Shown: positions 34,441 through 43,162 of the stretch, piece by piece
Numbering within the stretch: the stretch's first letter is position 1
Layout of the letters: each line of letters starts with the position of its first letter
Assembly (NCBI GenBank): GCA_034387635.1
Contig: JAOANU010000009.1
Coordinates: 124,001-188,000 of the forward strand
Source of the DNA: Rhodosporidiobolus odoratus
Taxonomy: Eukaryota > Basidiomycota > Microbotryomycetes > Sporidiobolales > Sporidiobolaceae
Length of the DNA: 64,000 bases
Direction of reading: 5' to 3'
Made by a program: the position numbers and the translations under genes
Notes under the pieces: model-generated
Told to the model about the DNA's origin: nothing
Seen by the model: the letters and a program-made list of their open reading frames with translations, nothing else
The model's database searches: none

Positions 34441-34496
34441 GGTTGACCCTTCCTTGTCTTTGTTGACCCTTCCTTGTCTCTGTTGACCCTTCCTTG
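34441..34496 (+). repeat. 20-bp tandem repeat, 3 copies
   Basis: Three successive 20-bp units, each with the word TTGACCCTTCCTTG; the last unit diverges at its end. It lies inside the unique core and is not seen elsewhere in the window. Confidence 0.9.
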
Positions 34497-35284
34497 CGCG
34501 TATAGTACATTCTGATCACACTATCGCAGCAACCGCTGCCGAGCCCTTTCCGCCTCCCTTGACCAAACAAGTGTCTCTACACTGACCGCCATGTCGCTGG
34601 CCATAAACCTGCTGAAGCCAACCTTGGGGACTGGGTATCCGAGGATATGAGGGAAGCTGTCGGAGCGGTCATCTCGGCATTGGGTATCTCTTTATGAGTG
34701 CGCAGGCTTAGGAGAGTGGAATTTCTGCTAGGCGGACTGCCTATCCCAATTCTCCTTCTTCCTGTCAAGTCTATTTCCGCTCCTTCATTCTCAACCTTTC
34801 ATTCCTTTTCCTTTTCTTCTTCTCCTCCTCGAAGCGTGATACATCCTTGACCCTCTTGGCGGCCTGCAGACGGATTACCTTCGAGATGAGATGAGACAAA
34901 GTTGAATGATCGGTCGACGGGTTGGATTGCAGCGGACTTGTAGGATTCTTCTTGGGGGGACCACTACATCCCTCCATCTCTAGTTCTTTCGGAATCGAAG
35001 CTCGAATCACTGTTATTTCTCTTGTAGTGGGGAGAAATCACACGAGCAAAGCTTCCGCCACCCTTCACCTTGCTCGGCAACTGGACTCGCCTCGGCTTGA
35101 GCCTGGTACGCCTTGCAAATTCTCTGGGCCACACCCTGCTCATCTGGTGTAGCAAGGCTATTTAGCAGGGGTGATTAGCTGCAAGCAATGCTTTTAACCA
35201 TCTCTTTCCTTCATACTTCATAGGCAGTCCAGTATGCGCAGTGAGAAAAGAGCTAGGAAGTGATAGGCATTCCTGTTCTTCTAC

Positions 35285-35421
35285 CCTAGGCGCTCTATGC
35301 TGTTCTCCACCATAACACAGCCTAGAGCTGGCCTGACAGCAGTGCTAGGCTCCTAGCTCACCAAGTAGGCATTGGTAGGCTGTGCGAGGCAACTCAGGCC
35401 GCCCTAGGTGACCTAGGCGGG
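35285..35421. repeat. CTAGG/GCCTAGG-rich block in core
   Basis: The word CTAGG or its near forms (CCTAG, GTAGGC, CTAGGC) recur about ten times in 140 bp. One near-palindrome, CCTAGGTGACCTAGG, lies around 35,403-35,418. The pattern looks like a degenerate satellite or a relic of a repetitive element. Confidence 0.6.
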
Positions 35422-35627
35422 CTGATTGTCAAGGTTGGTGATGATACTGCCCAGAGCAGATCTTGCTTTGAACACAGTTCACATTGCAGGTTGCTGATGG
35501 CTGCGCTCAGAGCGAGAGATGAAGTAATGTGAAGAGGAGAAGAAGAGGTAGAGGCATGTGATGGATATAGCAAGGTTGGAAGCGGAAGTGAGCCTGGGAA
35601 GGCGGATTCCCCATCTTGTTCTTCAGG

Positions 35628-35728
35628 TGCTCACACATCTCCCTATTCGCTACTAGGTTTGTTGTAGGATTCTCCTGTTTGCACTAGACTGTATCTGAGT
35701 TGCTCACACATTTCCGTACTTGCTACTA
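35628..35728 (+). repeat. Pair of imperfect direct repeats about 28 bp long
   Basis: TGCTCACACAT begins at 35,628 and TGCTCACACA again at 35,701. Both are followed by T/C variants of TCCGTACTTGCTACTA, a spacing of 73 bp. This is a minor repeat inside the core. Confidence 0.7.
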
Positions 35729-36406
35729 GAGAAGAGATGGGACTGTACCGGCATTTGACTATCAACAAGCTGGCCAGATCTGGCACAACAACAATATGAG
35801 CCTGATTGAAAGGTCAGGGAAGCAGCAGACAGAGAGGGTTGCAGTCTCTCACAACCCTCAGCCTCATAGCGAGGTTCACTTGACCTTCAGCGGACACTGC
35901 AACTCCTGCCATGGCACAACTTGCTGCAAGACCCACAACTTCGAGCTCAAGGCAAGGTCAGGAATCCAGAGAGGGAGAGGAGGAGAATGCTGGTACTTGC
36001 CCTAGCTTCCTGCTATGAAAGCAGTCAATAGTGACTTGAGCTTCTTGTTCAATAGAGAGTTTGGGTGGTGTGGCAGGGAAGCCAAAACAAAAGGATTCTA
36101 CAAAGTCCAAGTTGGTGTCCCTCCAATCACTCAATATCTCTGATATCAGTCAGAGGGATCCGTCTGCAGACAACCCAAAGGGAAGAGAGTAGATAGGGAG
36201 GTTGTTTGGCAAGGAGAATGAAATGAGGATGGAAAAAAAGGAAACAAGACTTAGCTCACAGGGGAGTGAGTTGTGCTTGATGAGCCAGATATGTCTTCTC
36301 TGCTCGATGAGTTCCTTCAACCAAGTTGTACCTGATGCTAGCCAAGTACGGCAAGTCATTCAACCACCCCACAGCCACTTGTCAGGGGTGTTTGGGTTGT
36401 GATGGT

Positions 36407-36415
36407 TATATTTAT
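36407..36415 (+). promoter_or_regulatory. TATA-like box of tRNA-Leu (right arm)
   Basis: TATATTTAT, 25-33 bp upstream of the tRNA-Leu 5' end at 36,440. It is the mirror copy of the left-arm box and a likely TFIIIB/TBP site. Confidence 0.6.
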
Positions 36416-36439
36416 TCAGACTCCGCTCGATAACAAGAC

Positions 36440-36534
36440 GGTGTTTTGGCCGAGCGGTCTAAGGCGCTAGCTTAAGGCTCTTGCACAGGGTTCGCTAGTC
36501 CGAAAGGGCGTGAGTTCGAATCTCACAGACATCA
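36440..36534 (+). tRNA. tRNA-Leu (AAG), right-arm copy, 15-nt intron
   Basis: Identical to the left-arm gene: GGTGTTT/AGACATC acceptor, AAG anticodon, long variable arm, GTGAG-TTCGAAT-CTCAC T arm. A T5 run follows at about 36,537. Confidence 0.95.
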
Positions 36535-36945
36535 TTGTTTTTGCCTTTGAGGGCAATTGTAACGCTTATGATTTATCCGGAGAGACGGAACAGAGCTTGG
36601 CCCGAGGCTGATAGGTGCAAGCAGACAGCTCAAAGAATTGGACTTGGTCCTGAGCCTCGTCAGCAATTGCCTTGCTCTTTTGCTCCTGATGCTCATCTAG
36701 CAACCTGCAATACAGTTGTTGCTGGGAGCGGCATGGCAATGTGCTCTCTGAAAGCCTTGTGATCGAGTTGTGGTGCTTGAGCTTGTCAGATGCTTGCAGA
36801 CTTGGGTGAGGCAGATACCCTAATCTAGCCATTGCATGACACACAGCACCTCATGTATGCGCAAAGCTTGCAGTTGAGGGTGAGGCCGCTGTGTGATGTG
36901 GCAGTGACCAGTATCAGCCTAGACCTCCAGGTTCACCAAGAGTAC

Positions 36946-36951
36946 TTTATA
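36946..36951 (+). promoter_or_regulatory. TATA-like box of tRNA-Ala (right arm)
   Basis: TTTATA, 34-39 bp before the tRNA-Ala 5' end at 36,985; a mirrored copy exists in the left arm. It is weaker and slightly farther than the boxes of tRNA-Leu, Ser, Met and Tyr. Confidence 0.4.
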
Positions 36952-36984
36952 GTTACTACACTGTGTTCACGGCTAACATCGAAT

Positions 36985-37071
36985 GGGGATCTAGCTCATC
37001 GGTAGAGCGCTCGCTTAGCACCTTCTTAGCAAGTGTGCGAGAGGCGCAGGGTTCGACTCCCTGGTTCTCCA
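36985..37071 (+). tRNA. tRNA-Ala (AGC), right-arm copy, 15-nt intron
   Basis: Same as the left-arm gene, with G3:U70, AGC anticodon and a 15-nt intron. The leader GGCTAACATCGAAT directly before it resembles the leader of tRNA-Arg (CGCTAACATCAAA). TTTT lies a few bases downstream. Confidence 0.94.
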
Positions 37072-37438
37072 GATTCTTTTGCTAGCAGAGCTTTCTGTAT
37101 CTTGGAAATAGCTGCATGCTTTTAGGAAAGGTCTATACTTCGTGACCTCCTGCAACAGTGACAGTGTGCACCGTCAAATTACTGAGCATAATGATGTTCA
37201 GCCTGTCTGACAGTGATCTGCGTGGGCAGCACAAGCCTGGCATAAGGAGTCTGCCGCAACTAGCTGCTTCCAGAGGGTCTGTCCGTACACTATAGCCAGA
37301 CCTGACTATCTGTACCGTGCAACAAGCGGCAATGTGCTGAGCAAGTAGAGCATGTCACAAAGATAGCCATGGCCTCGCGCATCACCCTTGACCAAAGCCA
37401 CAACAGCTAGAGTATGTCAGCCGGTCGAGAGGGGAGAA

Positions 37439-37498
37439 ACCGGGGACCGGGGCCCGACCCCCGTTTAAGACCGGGGGGTCAGGTTCCCGGTCCCCGGT
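37439..37498. repeat. GC-rich hairpin, right-arm copy
   Basis: Mirror of 31,135-31,194, again with the 13-bp ACCGGGGACCGGG / CCCGGTCCCCGGT outer stem. Both copies appear intact. Confidence 0.85.
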
Positions 37499-38341
37499 CT
37501 GGATCCCGGTGGGATTTGGTAGATCTCCGACAGTTTTCCGGCTCTCTGCTCTGAAGCAGAACATCTCCTGCTCTTTGTAAGCCTCTGCACGCTGTTTGCA
37601 GGGTGTATGCGGGCCTAGAGTGACGATTTGACAAGGTGGGAAGCCGCGGAACTCAATAAAGGAAGCCGGTTCAGCCACGAGAGGAGGCGGGCATGTTGAC
37701 CTTCCCAAACTGGACCCATCCCTTGTTGTCTTCTTCTGCTGCGCTCTGCCAATGTGGGTACGCTGCCGTGTGGTCAGGCCCTGGACATGCAATGCTCTCC
37801 GATCCCCCGGCTCTCAGAGGACCACACAGCACATCTGCATGAAAAGAAAAGAATCCTTGGCAGTCTTCTTCTTTCACTGGCACCTCAGGGCATCAAAGGC
37901 ATACCAGTTGCCAGCATAGACCTCATTAGATGGTAAAGGCGTAGGTGGTACGCAAAACCCGGTTGCAGACACCTGTATACATGGTAGGTCTCAATTCCCT
38001 GAAACCAGAAAAGAACAAGAATTTTGTGCTCGTACGTTCACAGAAGCACATGTACCTACTTTACGCCCGTCTCCGGACGGACTGTATGCGCACCTACGCG
38101 ACAATTGCAACGAGGAAGAGGAAAGAAAACGATTTTCGCCCTGAATATGGTTCCGAGTTAACTTCTTCTCCTCGCCTCGCGTTTGCCTCTTACTCCAGCC
38201 GTTGGGCTCGATGTGATAGAGGCAGAGAACACCCGCATACACGCGTCAGGGCGCTGCCGCCTCAATGTAGACCAGCAACCTCTTTCTCTTTCTTTCTTCA
38301 CCCTCTCTCACACCTCTCTTCTGCCCTCATCCTTTTTCAAT

Positions 38342-38771
38342 ATGGCTTGCAGCCCCTACAAACGTACCTCCTCAAACTCCTCCATCTTCTCCAACACCAG
38401 CGACAGCTCCTCTTCACCCACGTGTGCCCCTGCCGCCAAGAAAGGGAAACCTTCTCACTCTCGCACCATTGTCGGCGGCGATGAAGAACAACTAGGTGCG
38501 CCACATTCTCTCTCTTCTTCATCAAGCTGAGCTGATTTTGGCTTGTTTAGCTGGCTGTCGGGCGGCTCATGCCCGCTCGAAGTCGGAGTTCTGGGTGCAG
38601 TACAACCCTCCTTCGCTCGTCACCAATGGCCCTACGCACAACAAGAAGGGTGTCCTCATCACGTCCCAGTGTTGCTCACAGTACGAGCCCTTGCTACAAT
38701 GTCAACACCTCACAACTTCAGCACCACCCTTGCTTTACATCAATCACAATACAGGATTGACAGCTCTCTGA
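38342..38771 (+). CDS. Small spliced ORF of unknown function, right-arm copy (124 aa)
   Basis: Exons 38342..38495 and 38551..38771 close to 375 nt. The 55-nt intron carries a CTGAG branch-like word and ends TTTAG. The reading frame is the same as in the left-arm copy. A 1-bp indel and substitutions between the arms lie upstream of the ATG, not within the coding exons that I compared. No family is recognised; it may be a real small gene, or a gene fragment preserved by gene conversion between the arms. Confidence 0.4.
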
Positions 38772-40024
38772 CATCTGGTCCTTTGTTCCTGCTGAACCCA
38801 GCTGCCTTTGATCAGGATTCCTTGTGCTGCATGCAACAAAGAGCCCTTTGGCTGCGTGAAAGCCACACTGAGTCACACAGCAACTGACATCATGGCAAGG
38901 ATAGTCCTACAGGGGCGATGGAGTTTCCAGAGTGCCCTGGCCCAAGAGGGACAAAAAGGACAGAAAGATAGCAGGGTGCTTGCGACGAGAGAGCCAGGAA
39001 AAAACCTCTGCAAAGCATAGAAGTGCTAAGCAAGTGAGCCAGCCGGGTTTCACTGTGTTGGTGGATCAGTAAGATGGTTGCGAGAGTGGCTCCTTGGCTG
39101 TTAGTGGAAAGAGACAGAGAGCAAGGGAAGGGTTTGCTGGATTGACCCCCAAAGATGGACCTCTGAAGCCTTACTTCCTCAGCCTTCTTTCGCGCCTGTG
39201 TGGTCACAGGCTAGGAGCTGAGCACCACAGATCTAGAAGTGCTGTGCTTTGGAAGCTAGTACCACTGTACCTGGAACACAGGCAGAAGAGGAGGCAAACA
39301 CAAAAAGCAGTTTGAGAAGGTCCACCAGAGACAAGCTATGATGATCCGCTTCTTCTGCATTTTCATAGGGCGGGAGTGACCGTTCATGCTAGGGTGCACG
39401 GGTGCCAACTTGCCCATACCTGCAGACAGCTGCTTTGTAACGGATTTATCTGCTGTGCTTTCGGTCCTCTCCGCCATCCCCACCTGAGCGGTGCAATGAC
39501 CGCATGATCTCCAATGGGAACCCTGTGCAGCAACTGATGCAAGCACTAGAGGCATGTGAAGTGTACCTGCACCACTTTGCAGTGTAGGCTGAACATTGAA
39601 TGGGCTGTCCGAGCAATCTCAGAGAACACACAGCTAGGCCACAAACCCATACTGTCTCTGGTGTGTGCATGTGCAGCCCAGAGGCGTGCTGAACTCTGAG
39701 CAACAGATCCATGCCAAGCTGTAGCAGGTGGGATGGGAGAAAGGTAGTAAAGAAGAAAGGTGAAGAAAGGTAGGAGAGCTGCCATTGCAGGTAGAGGGGT
39801 TGGAGGTACTGTAGAGAGCTTGAGCTGATGTTGCCAGCGTTTATGGCACACCTCCCAACCATTTGTGTGGAAGATCTGGAGTAATAGCTGGTATCAGTTA
39901 AAGCCTTGATGCCTACATGTCACAGCAGGTGGTCAAAACTGAGTTACCTCCAGTCACAGCAACAAGAATGGCTACAAAAGCCAGCGGCTTCATGTACGTA
40001 AGTAACGACACCGCTAACATCAAA

Positions 40025-40120
40025 GGCTGCGTGGCCCAATGGCAAGGCGTCTGACTACGAAGTGCTTTACGAGTACCCAGTAAAATCAGGAGACTCTGGG
40101 TTCGAGCCCCAGCGTGGTCA
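40025..40120 (+). tRNA. tRNA-Arg (ACG), right-arm copy, 24-nt intron
   Basis: Identical to the left-arm gene: GGCTGCG/CGTGGTC acceptor, CTACGA loop, 24-nt intron, CTGGG-TTCGAGC-CCCAG T arm, TTTT terminator. The region around -30 (TGTACGTAAG) is not a clear TATA box. Confidence 0.93.
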
Positions 40121-40483
40121 TTACCTTTTGCCGCCCCAGGTTTCGGCAGCGTAAAACAGTCGTCAACTGCAGCAGACAATTGCACGGTACAAAACGGGAA
40201 CAGGGGTTTTTGTTGCCCATTCATCTGTCCTGGCCGGACTCTGCATGTAAGGCAGCACATTGGTCCCATAGCACTGGCTGCCATGAAGACTCCAAACTCT
40301 GGAAGTCAAGAAGGGATAGGTACACATGTCCATGTGACAGCTGCAGATGCCCCCACCCAAGGAAGCTTGATACACTCACGACAGCTGACAGTTGGACCAC
40401 AGGCTGAGTAGGTGATAAAAAGTGAAGCAGTTCTGAACCAGCTCAGGGCACCTGTCATGGTGCGGAAAGCAAAAGAAGAACCT

Positions 40484-40563
40484 TGTCCTGGCCGTGAATT
40501 GAACACGGGTTTTCACAGCTCAAGAGCCACAATGTGATGTACTAGCCACTATACTACCAAGAC
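40484..40563 (-). tRNA. tRNA-His (GUG), right-arm copy, 8-nt intron
   Basis: Mirror of 28,071-28,150, with GTG anticodon, 8-nt intron and TTTT terminator. It is the outermost tRNA of the arm and is oriented towards the core. Confidence 0.93.
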
Positions 40564-40861
40564 AGCTTGCAAGCCTACTTGGTTTAGTCTGATACAATGC
40601 AACTTTGCTTTCTTGCCTTGTCTCCCGTGATTTTCATCATCAAGCCCCCAATAACCATGGACGTGATTCAAATCTATCCTGGCTGAACTTTCGGTGCTTG
40701 TTTTTCCCTCATAAAACGCCCCTTGACAGTCTCAACTTTTCCGCTCCCTTTCACACACAGAAGAGGCAAGATTTGCCCGGACAAGGACCTTCGTTGCTCT
40801 GTTGACAGGCCCTCCCTGACGCCAGAGGCTCAGGAACAGCTTGCACGGTGCTCAGTGGCAC

Positions 40862-42261
40862 CCTGCCATAACACAATATGAGCAGGATCTGCAGGCCTGG
40901 CCCTGTTTGGCACACTGCACAGCCGTATCCTGAAGACTGATGCAAAATGATCGCACCTTCAGTGTCACTCTCTTTACTTGTACCTCTGGTTGTGCTCAGC
41001 CTGCCCCCAGTCTATGCGCATTTCCCCAGCAAGGTACAAGTAGCCGGTCATACCTAGCTGCCACATCCAAGCTTGTCCCCAGGTGATGTCTCAGTCCTGC
41101 TGCAGAGGAGCACAGGAAGAAAGTGACCAGCCAATCCTCATGGTCTTGCAGCAGGTGATACTCCAGGAGCTACTGAAGCATGCCCACATAAGTAACCTCA
41201 CCCACACACATGAACAGCCTTAGCTTGAGAATTATAAGAGACCAAAGCAAAGCGCATCAGCCAGCTCACTATGTACAACATCTGACAGTGCTGTGTTTTT
41301 GTCACCCTGGTCCCGCTCAGCCTACACTGTGAAGTCAAGGGCTGCTGTCTTCCCAAGAGATGCACTATCGGACAAGCTACTGCTAGTGCGGCGGTCGAGA
41401 TAGAGCACGTGAACAGAGTGAGTAAGCTGAAAAGGTCAATGGTGTGAGGGGTGCTCCACAAAGACACCTGCCCTGCACTGGCAACGTTAGATAAAGCGCT
41501 GGAGTGAGAGTCACTTGGCATGCAGCCAAGCTTTCAGATGCAGCATGCCAGCAGGCTGGAAGGCGGATCTCTTTGCCAACACTGTAGGCCAACTAAGGAG
41601 GACCGCGGTATATTGCTGGTTCAATCTGTTAGCTGGCGTTCAAGGAGAGAACCCTGAAGCTGCCTCTGCCTTCCTTCCTTCTATCACTCAACATGACTTC
41701 TTCCTCCCGTCCTCCATATCTCTGCTGTTCCATAACCCTCTCATACCCATAGTGAGGCTGATGCCTTACATAGGCTCCGCACCTGGGCTTGCAACTCAAG
41801 GTGTGGTGGTCAATGTTGTTGGTATGGGTTGAATCAGCTGTTGTGTCCATGGCACAGGAGGGACCTGTGACTGACCTGTCAATCCTATAGCATAGTGGGG
41901 CATGCTGCAGAGCTTTGAAGAAGGGCACAGTTTGTCACTTTCATTTCTCACTGCACACATTCCTGCTTTCCCAGACATGCTCATCTATATGTTTCATCTG
42001 CCCAGGTCACCTTGGCAAACTGAATTCCTTGCAGGGCAGAGTTGGTGCAACATAACATGGGAGCAAAGGCACTACCTACACCCCCCAACCCGATATATTT
42101 GCCCAGCCCGTGTTGGTGGACCAAAGCCCTTGCAGCAGAGCAGGGATGGCAAAGAGTGCGACAGGGGCACAGGCAGCGCTGGATCCCTTGCAGCAGGGCA
42201 AAGATGGCAAAGCATGAGACAGGAACAAAGGCGCTCTAAGTGCCCAGACCCAAAAAAGAAA
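40862..42261. other. Gene-poor unique flank outside right arm
   Basis: This 1.4-kb stretch has the same low-coding look as the core. Short frames exist on both strands but none has domains or coding bias. It may be pericentric or simple intergenic sequence. Confidence 0.55.
42127..42240 (+). repeat. 58-bp imperfect tandem repeat, 2 copies
   Basis: CCCTTGCAGCAG starts at 42,127 and at 42,185. Each copy is followed by related text (GATGGCAAAG, then GACAGG and GGCGCT-like words). It lies just upstream of the 3' end of the tRNA-Met gene. Confidence 0.75.
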
Positions 42262-42342
42262 TAGCACCTTCCGGTCTCGATCCGGAGACTTTCGGGTCAC
42301 AAGAATATGAGCCCGACGAACTGCCGACTGTTCCAAGGTGCT
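42262..42342 (-). tRNA. Initiator tRNA-Met (CAU) with 8-nt intron
   Basis: On the minus strand the acceptor AGCACCT pairs with AGGTGCT, giving A1:U72, and the discriminator is A. The anticodon stem TCGGG/CCCGA gives the three G-C pairs next to the loop, and the T loop is ATCGAGA with A54. These are the classical marks of eukaryotic initiator tRNA. The loop reads CTCATA, an 8-nt intron (TTCTTGTG), then A. A T-rich terminator follows. A TATATAT box lies about 30 bp upstream. Confidence 0.92.
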
Positions 42343-42370
42343 TCCCTTGCTGACTGATGGTTAGCAAACA

Positions 42371-42377
42371 TATATAT
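42371..42377 (-). promoter_or_regulatory. TATA box of initiator tRNA-Met
   Basis: TATATAT at -29 to -35 from the tRNA 5' end (42,342, minus strand). Strong match and correct spacing for TBP binding. Confidence 0.65.
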
Positions 42378-42921
42378 TGTACGTGGGACAGCGTTTTATC
42401 ACATGAGCATAATAGAGTTCCTTTCAGCCTTGAAAAAGAGAAGAGAAGTGATTTTACCTATCACGTCCAGCGCTGTCAGATCACTGCATGAGTAAGCTGG
42501 GGAAGGGACAGTGATCAACACGATTACGTAGCTGTAAGTATATGACATCAGCCTGGACGCGGAGCCATGCTCCTGGCTTTCCATATCCCTCGTGATGCCA
42601 AGAAGAGACAATATTCAGGGTTGGAAAGAAAAGCCTTGATAGTTGTCAGAAAGGAGGAATTGAAAGGGTCCGAGCTTTTCCAGCCTGCTCTCGTTGCACA
42701 AGCCTTGATGTCATGATGCAGATATGTAGCAACAAGAAGGAGAGAACTGATATACACTTTTCTTGCTCTCCCTTTGTGGACTCATGTGGGCATGCATTGC
42801 ATCCTCAGCACCGTTCTTACGTAGCACAGCAGAGAAGGAGATGCACCAGCAAAACTGCCACGAGAATAGCAGCCAAAAAAGGCTCAGCTGACGCCAGAGT
42901 ACGCTCCGAGAGCAAAAGAAA

Positions 42922-43015
42922 CGACCAGAGCAGGACTTGAACCTGCGCAGGCAGAGCCTAATAGATGACGAGGATAAATTCGAGTCTATCTCCTTAACCA
43001 CTCGGACATCTGGCC
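42922..43015 (-). tRNA. tRNA-Ser (CGA), 12-nt intron
   Basis: On the minus strand the acceptor GGCCAGA pairs with TCTGGTC and the discriminator is G, as in serine tRNAs. The D arm is TCCGAGTGGTTAAGGA. The anticodon loop CTCGAA is followed by a 12-nt intron and stem ATAGA/TCTAT. A long variable arm with GGC/GCC pairing marks class II, and the T arm is GCAGG-TTCAAGT-CCTGC. TTTT follows. Confidence 0.94.
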
Positions 43016-43042
43016 AAGATAGCCACCCAAAAAGAGTATAGA

Positions 43043-43049
43043 AAATATA
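43043..43049 (-). promoter_or_regulatory. TATA-like box of tRNA-Ser
   Basis: TATATTT (minus strand) at -28 to -34 from the tRNA 5' end at 43,015. It also lies within the 147-bp gap before the divergent MSS116-like start codon, so both genes may share this short promoter. Confidence 0.6.
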
Positions 43050-43162
43050 AAACTTTACCTACTTTGTGACACGCCGCGGAGAAAGCCCGAAGCGAGCTCA
43101 AAAGTTGCCGCCAATATTCGTCGCTGAGTGTCGGAATCTGACCTCGCGCTCCCACACTCGCT

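Larger units (their letters stand above)
32448..36186. other. Unique 3,739-bp core between inverted arms (centromere-like central core candidate)
   Basis: This is single-copy sequence within the window, enclosed by the two arms. It contains no convincing gene: the longest frames (for example 33,845-34,486 on the plus strand) lack coding bias, domains or plausible introns. Base composition is near 45-50% GC in the lines I counted, against about 60% in neighbouring coding sequence. Small internal repeats are present: a threefold 20-bp tandem repeat, a CTAGG-rich stretch, and a pair of about 28-bp direct repeats. No tRNA gene is seen inside. The layout matches the central core plus inverted repeats of S. 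pombe and C. tropicalis centromeres, but function is inference. Confidence 0.55.
36187..40861 (-). repeat. Right arm of 4,675-bp inverted repeat
   Basis: Mirror image of 27,773-32,447. Inner and outer edges are abrupt: identity begins with GAGTAGATAG at 36,187 and ends with CAGTGGCAC at 40,861. It carries tRNA-Leu, tRNA-Ala and tRNA-Arg on the plus strand, tRNA-His on the minus strand, the small spliced ORF on the plus strand and the hairpin. Compared with the left arm it has an extra T near 38,202 and one base fewer near 37,428. Stretches without a gene (37,072-37,430, 37,500-38,341, 38,772-40,024) hold only short frames shared with the left arm. Confidence 0.98.

Noticed and set aside
33845..34486. 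213-codon plus-strand ORF in the core
   Set aside because: No domain, no coding bias, repeat-derived C-terminus (it runs into the 20-bp tandem repeat), and no plausible promoter or introns.
32448..36186. Mating-type locus flanked by inverted repeats
   Set aside because: No homeodomain, pheromone receptor or CAAX pheromone precursor frame was recognised in the core.
27773..40861. Transposon explanation for the whole inverted repeat
   Set aside because: No transposase, reverse transcriptase, target-site duplication or terminal motif was found at the arm edges. Not excluded, but less supported than a fold-back duplication or centromere-like locus.
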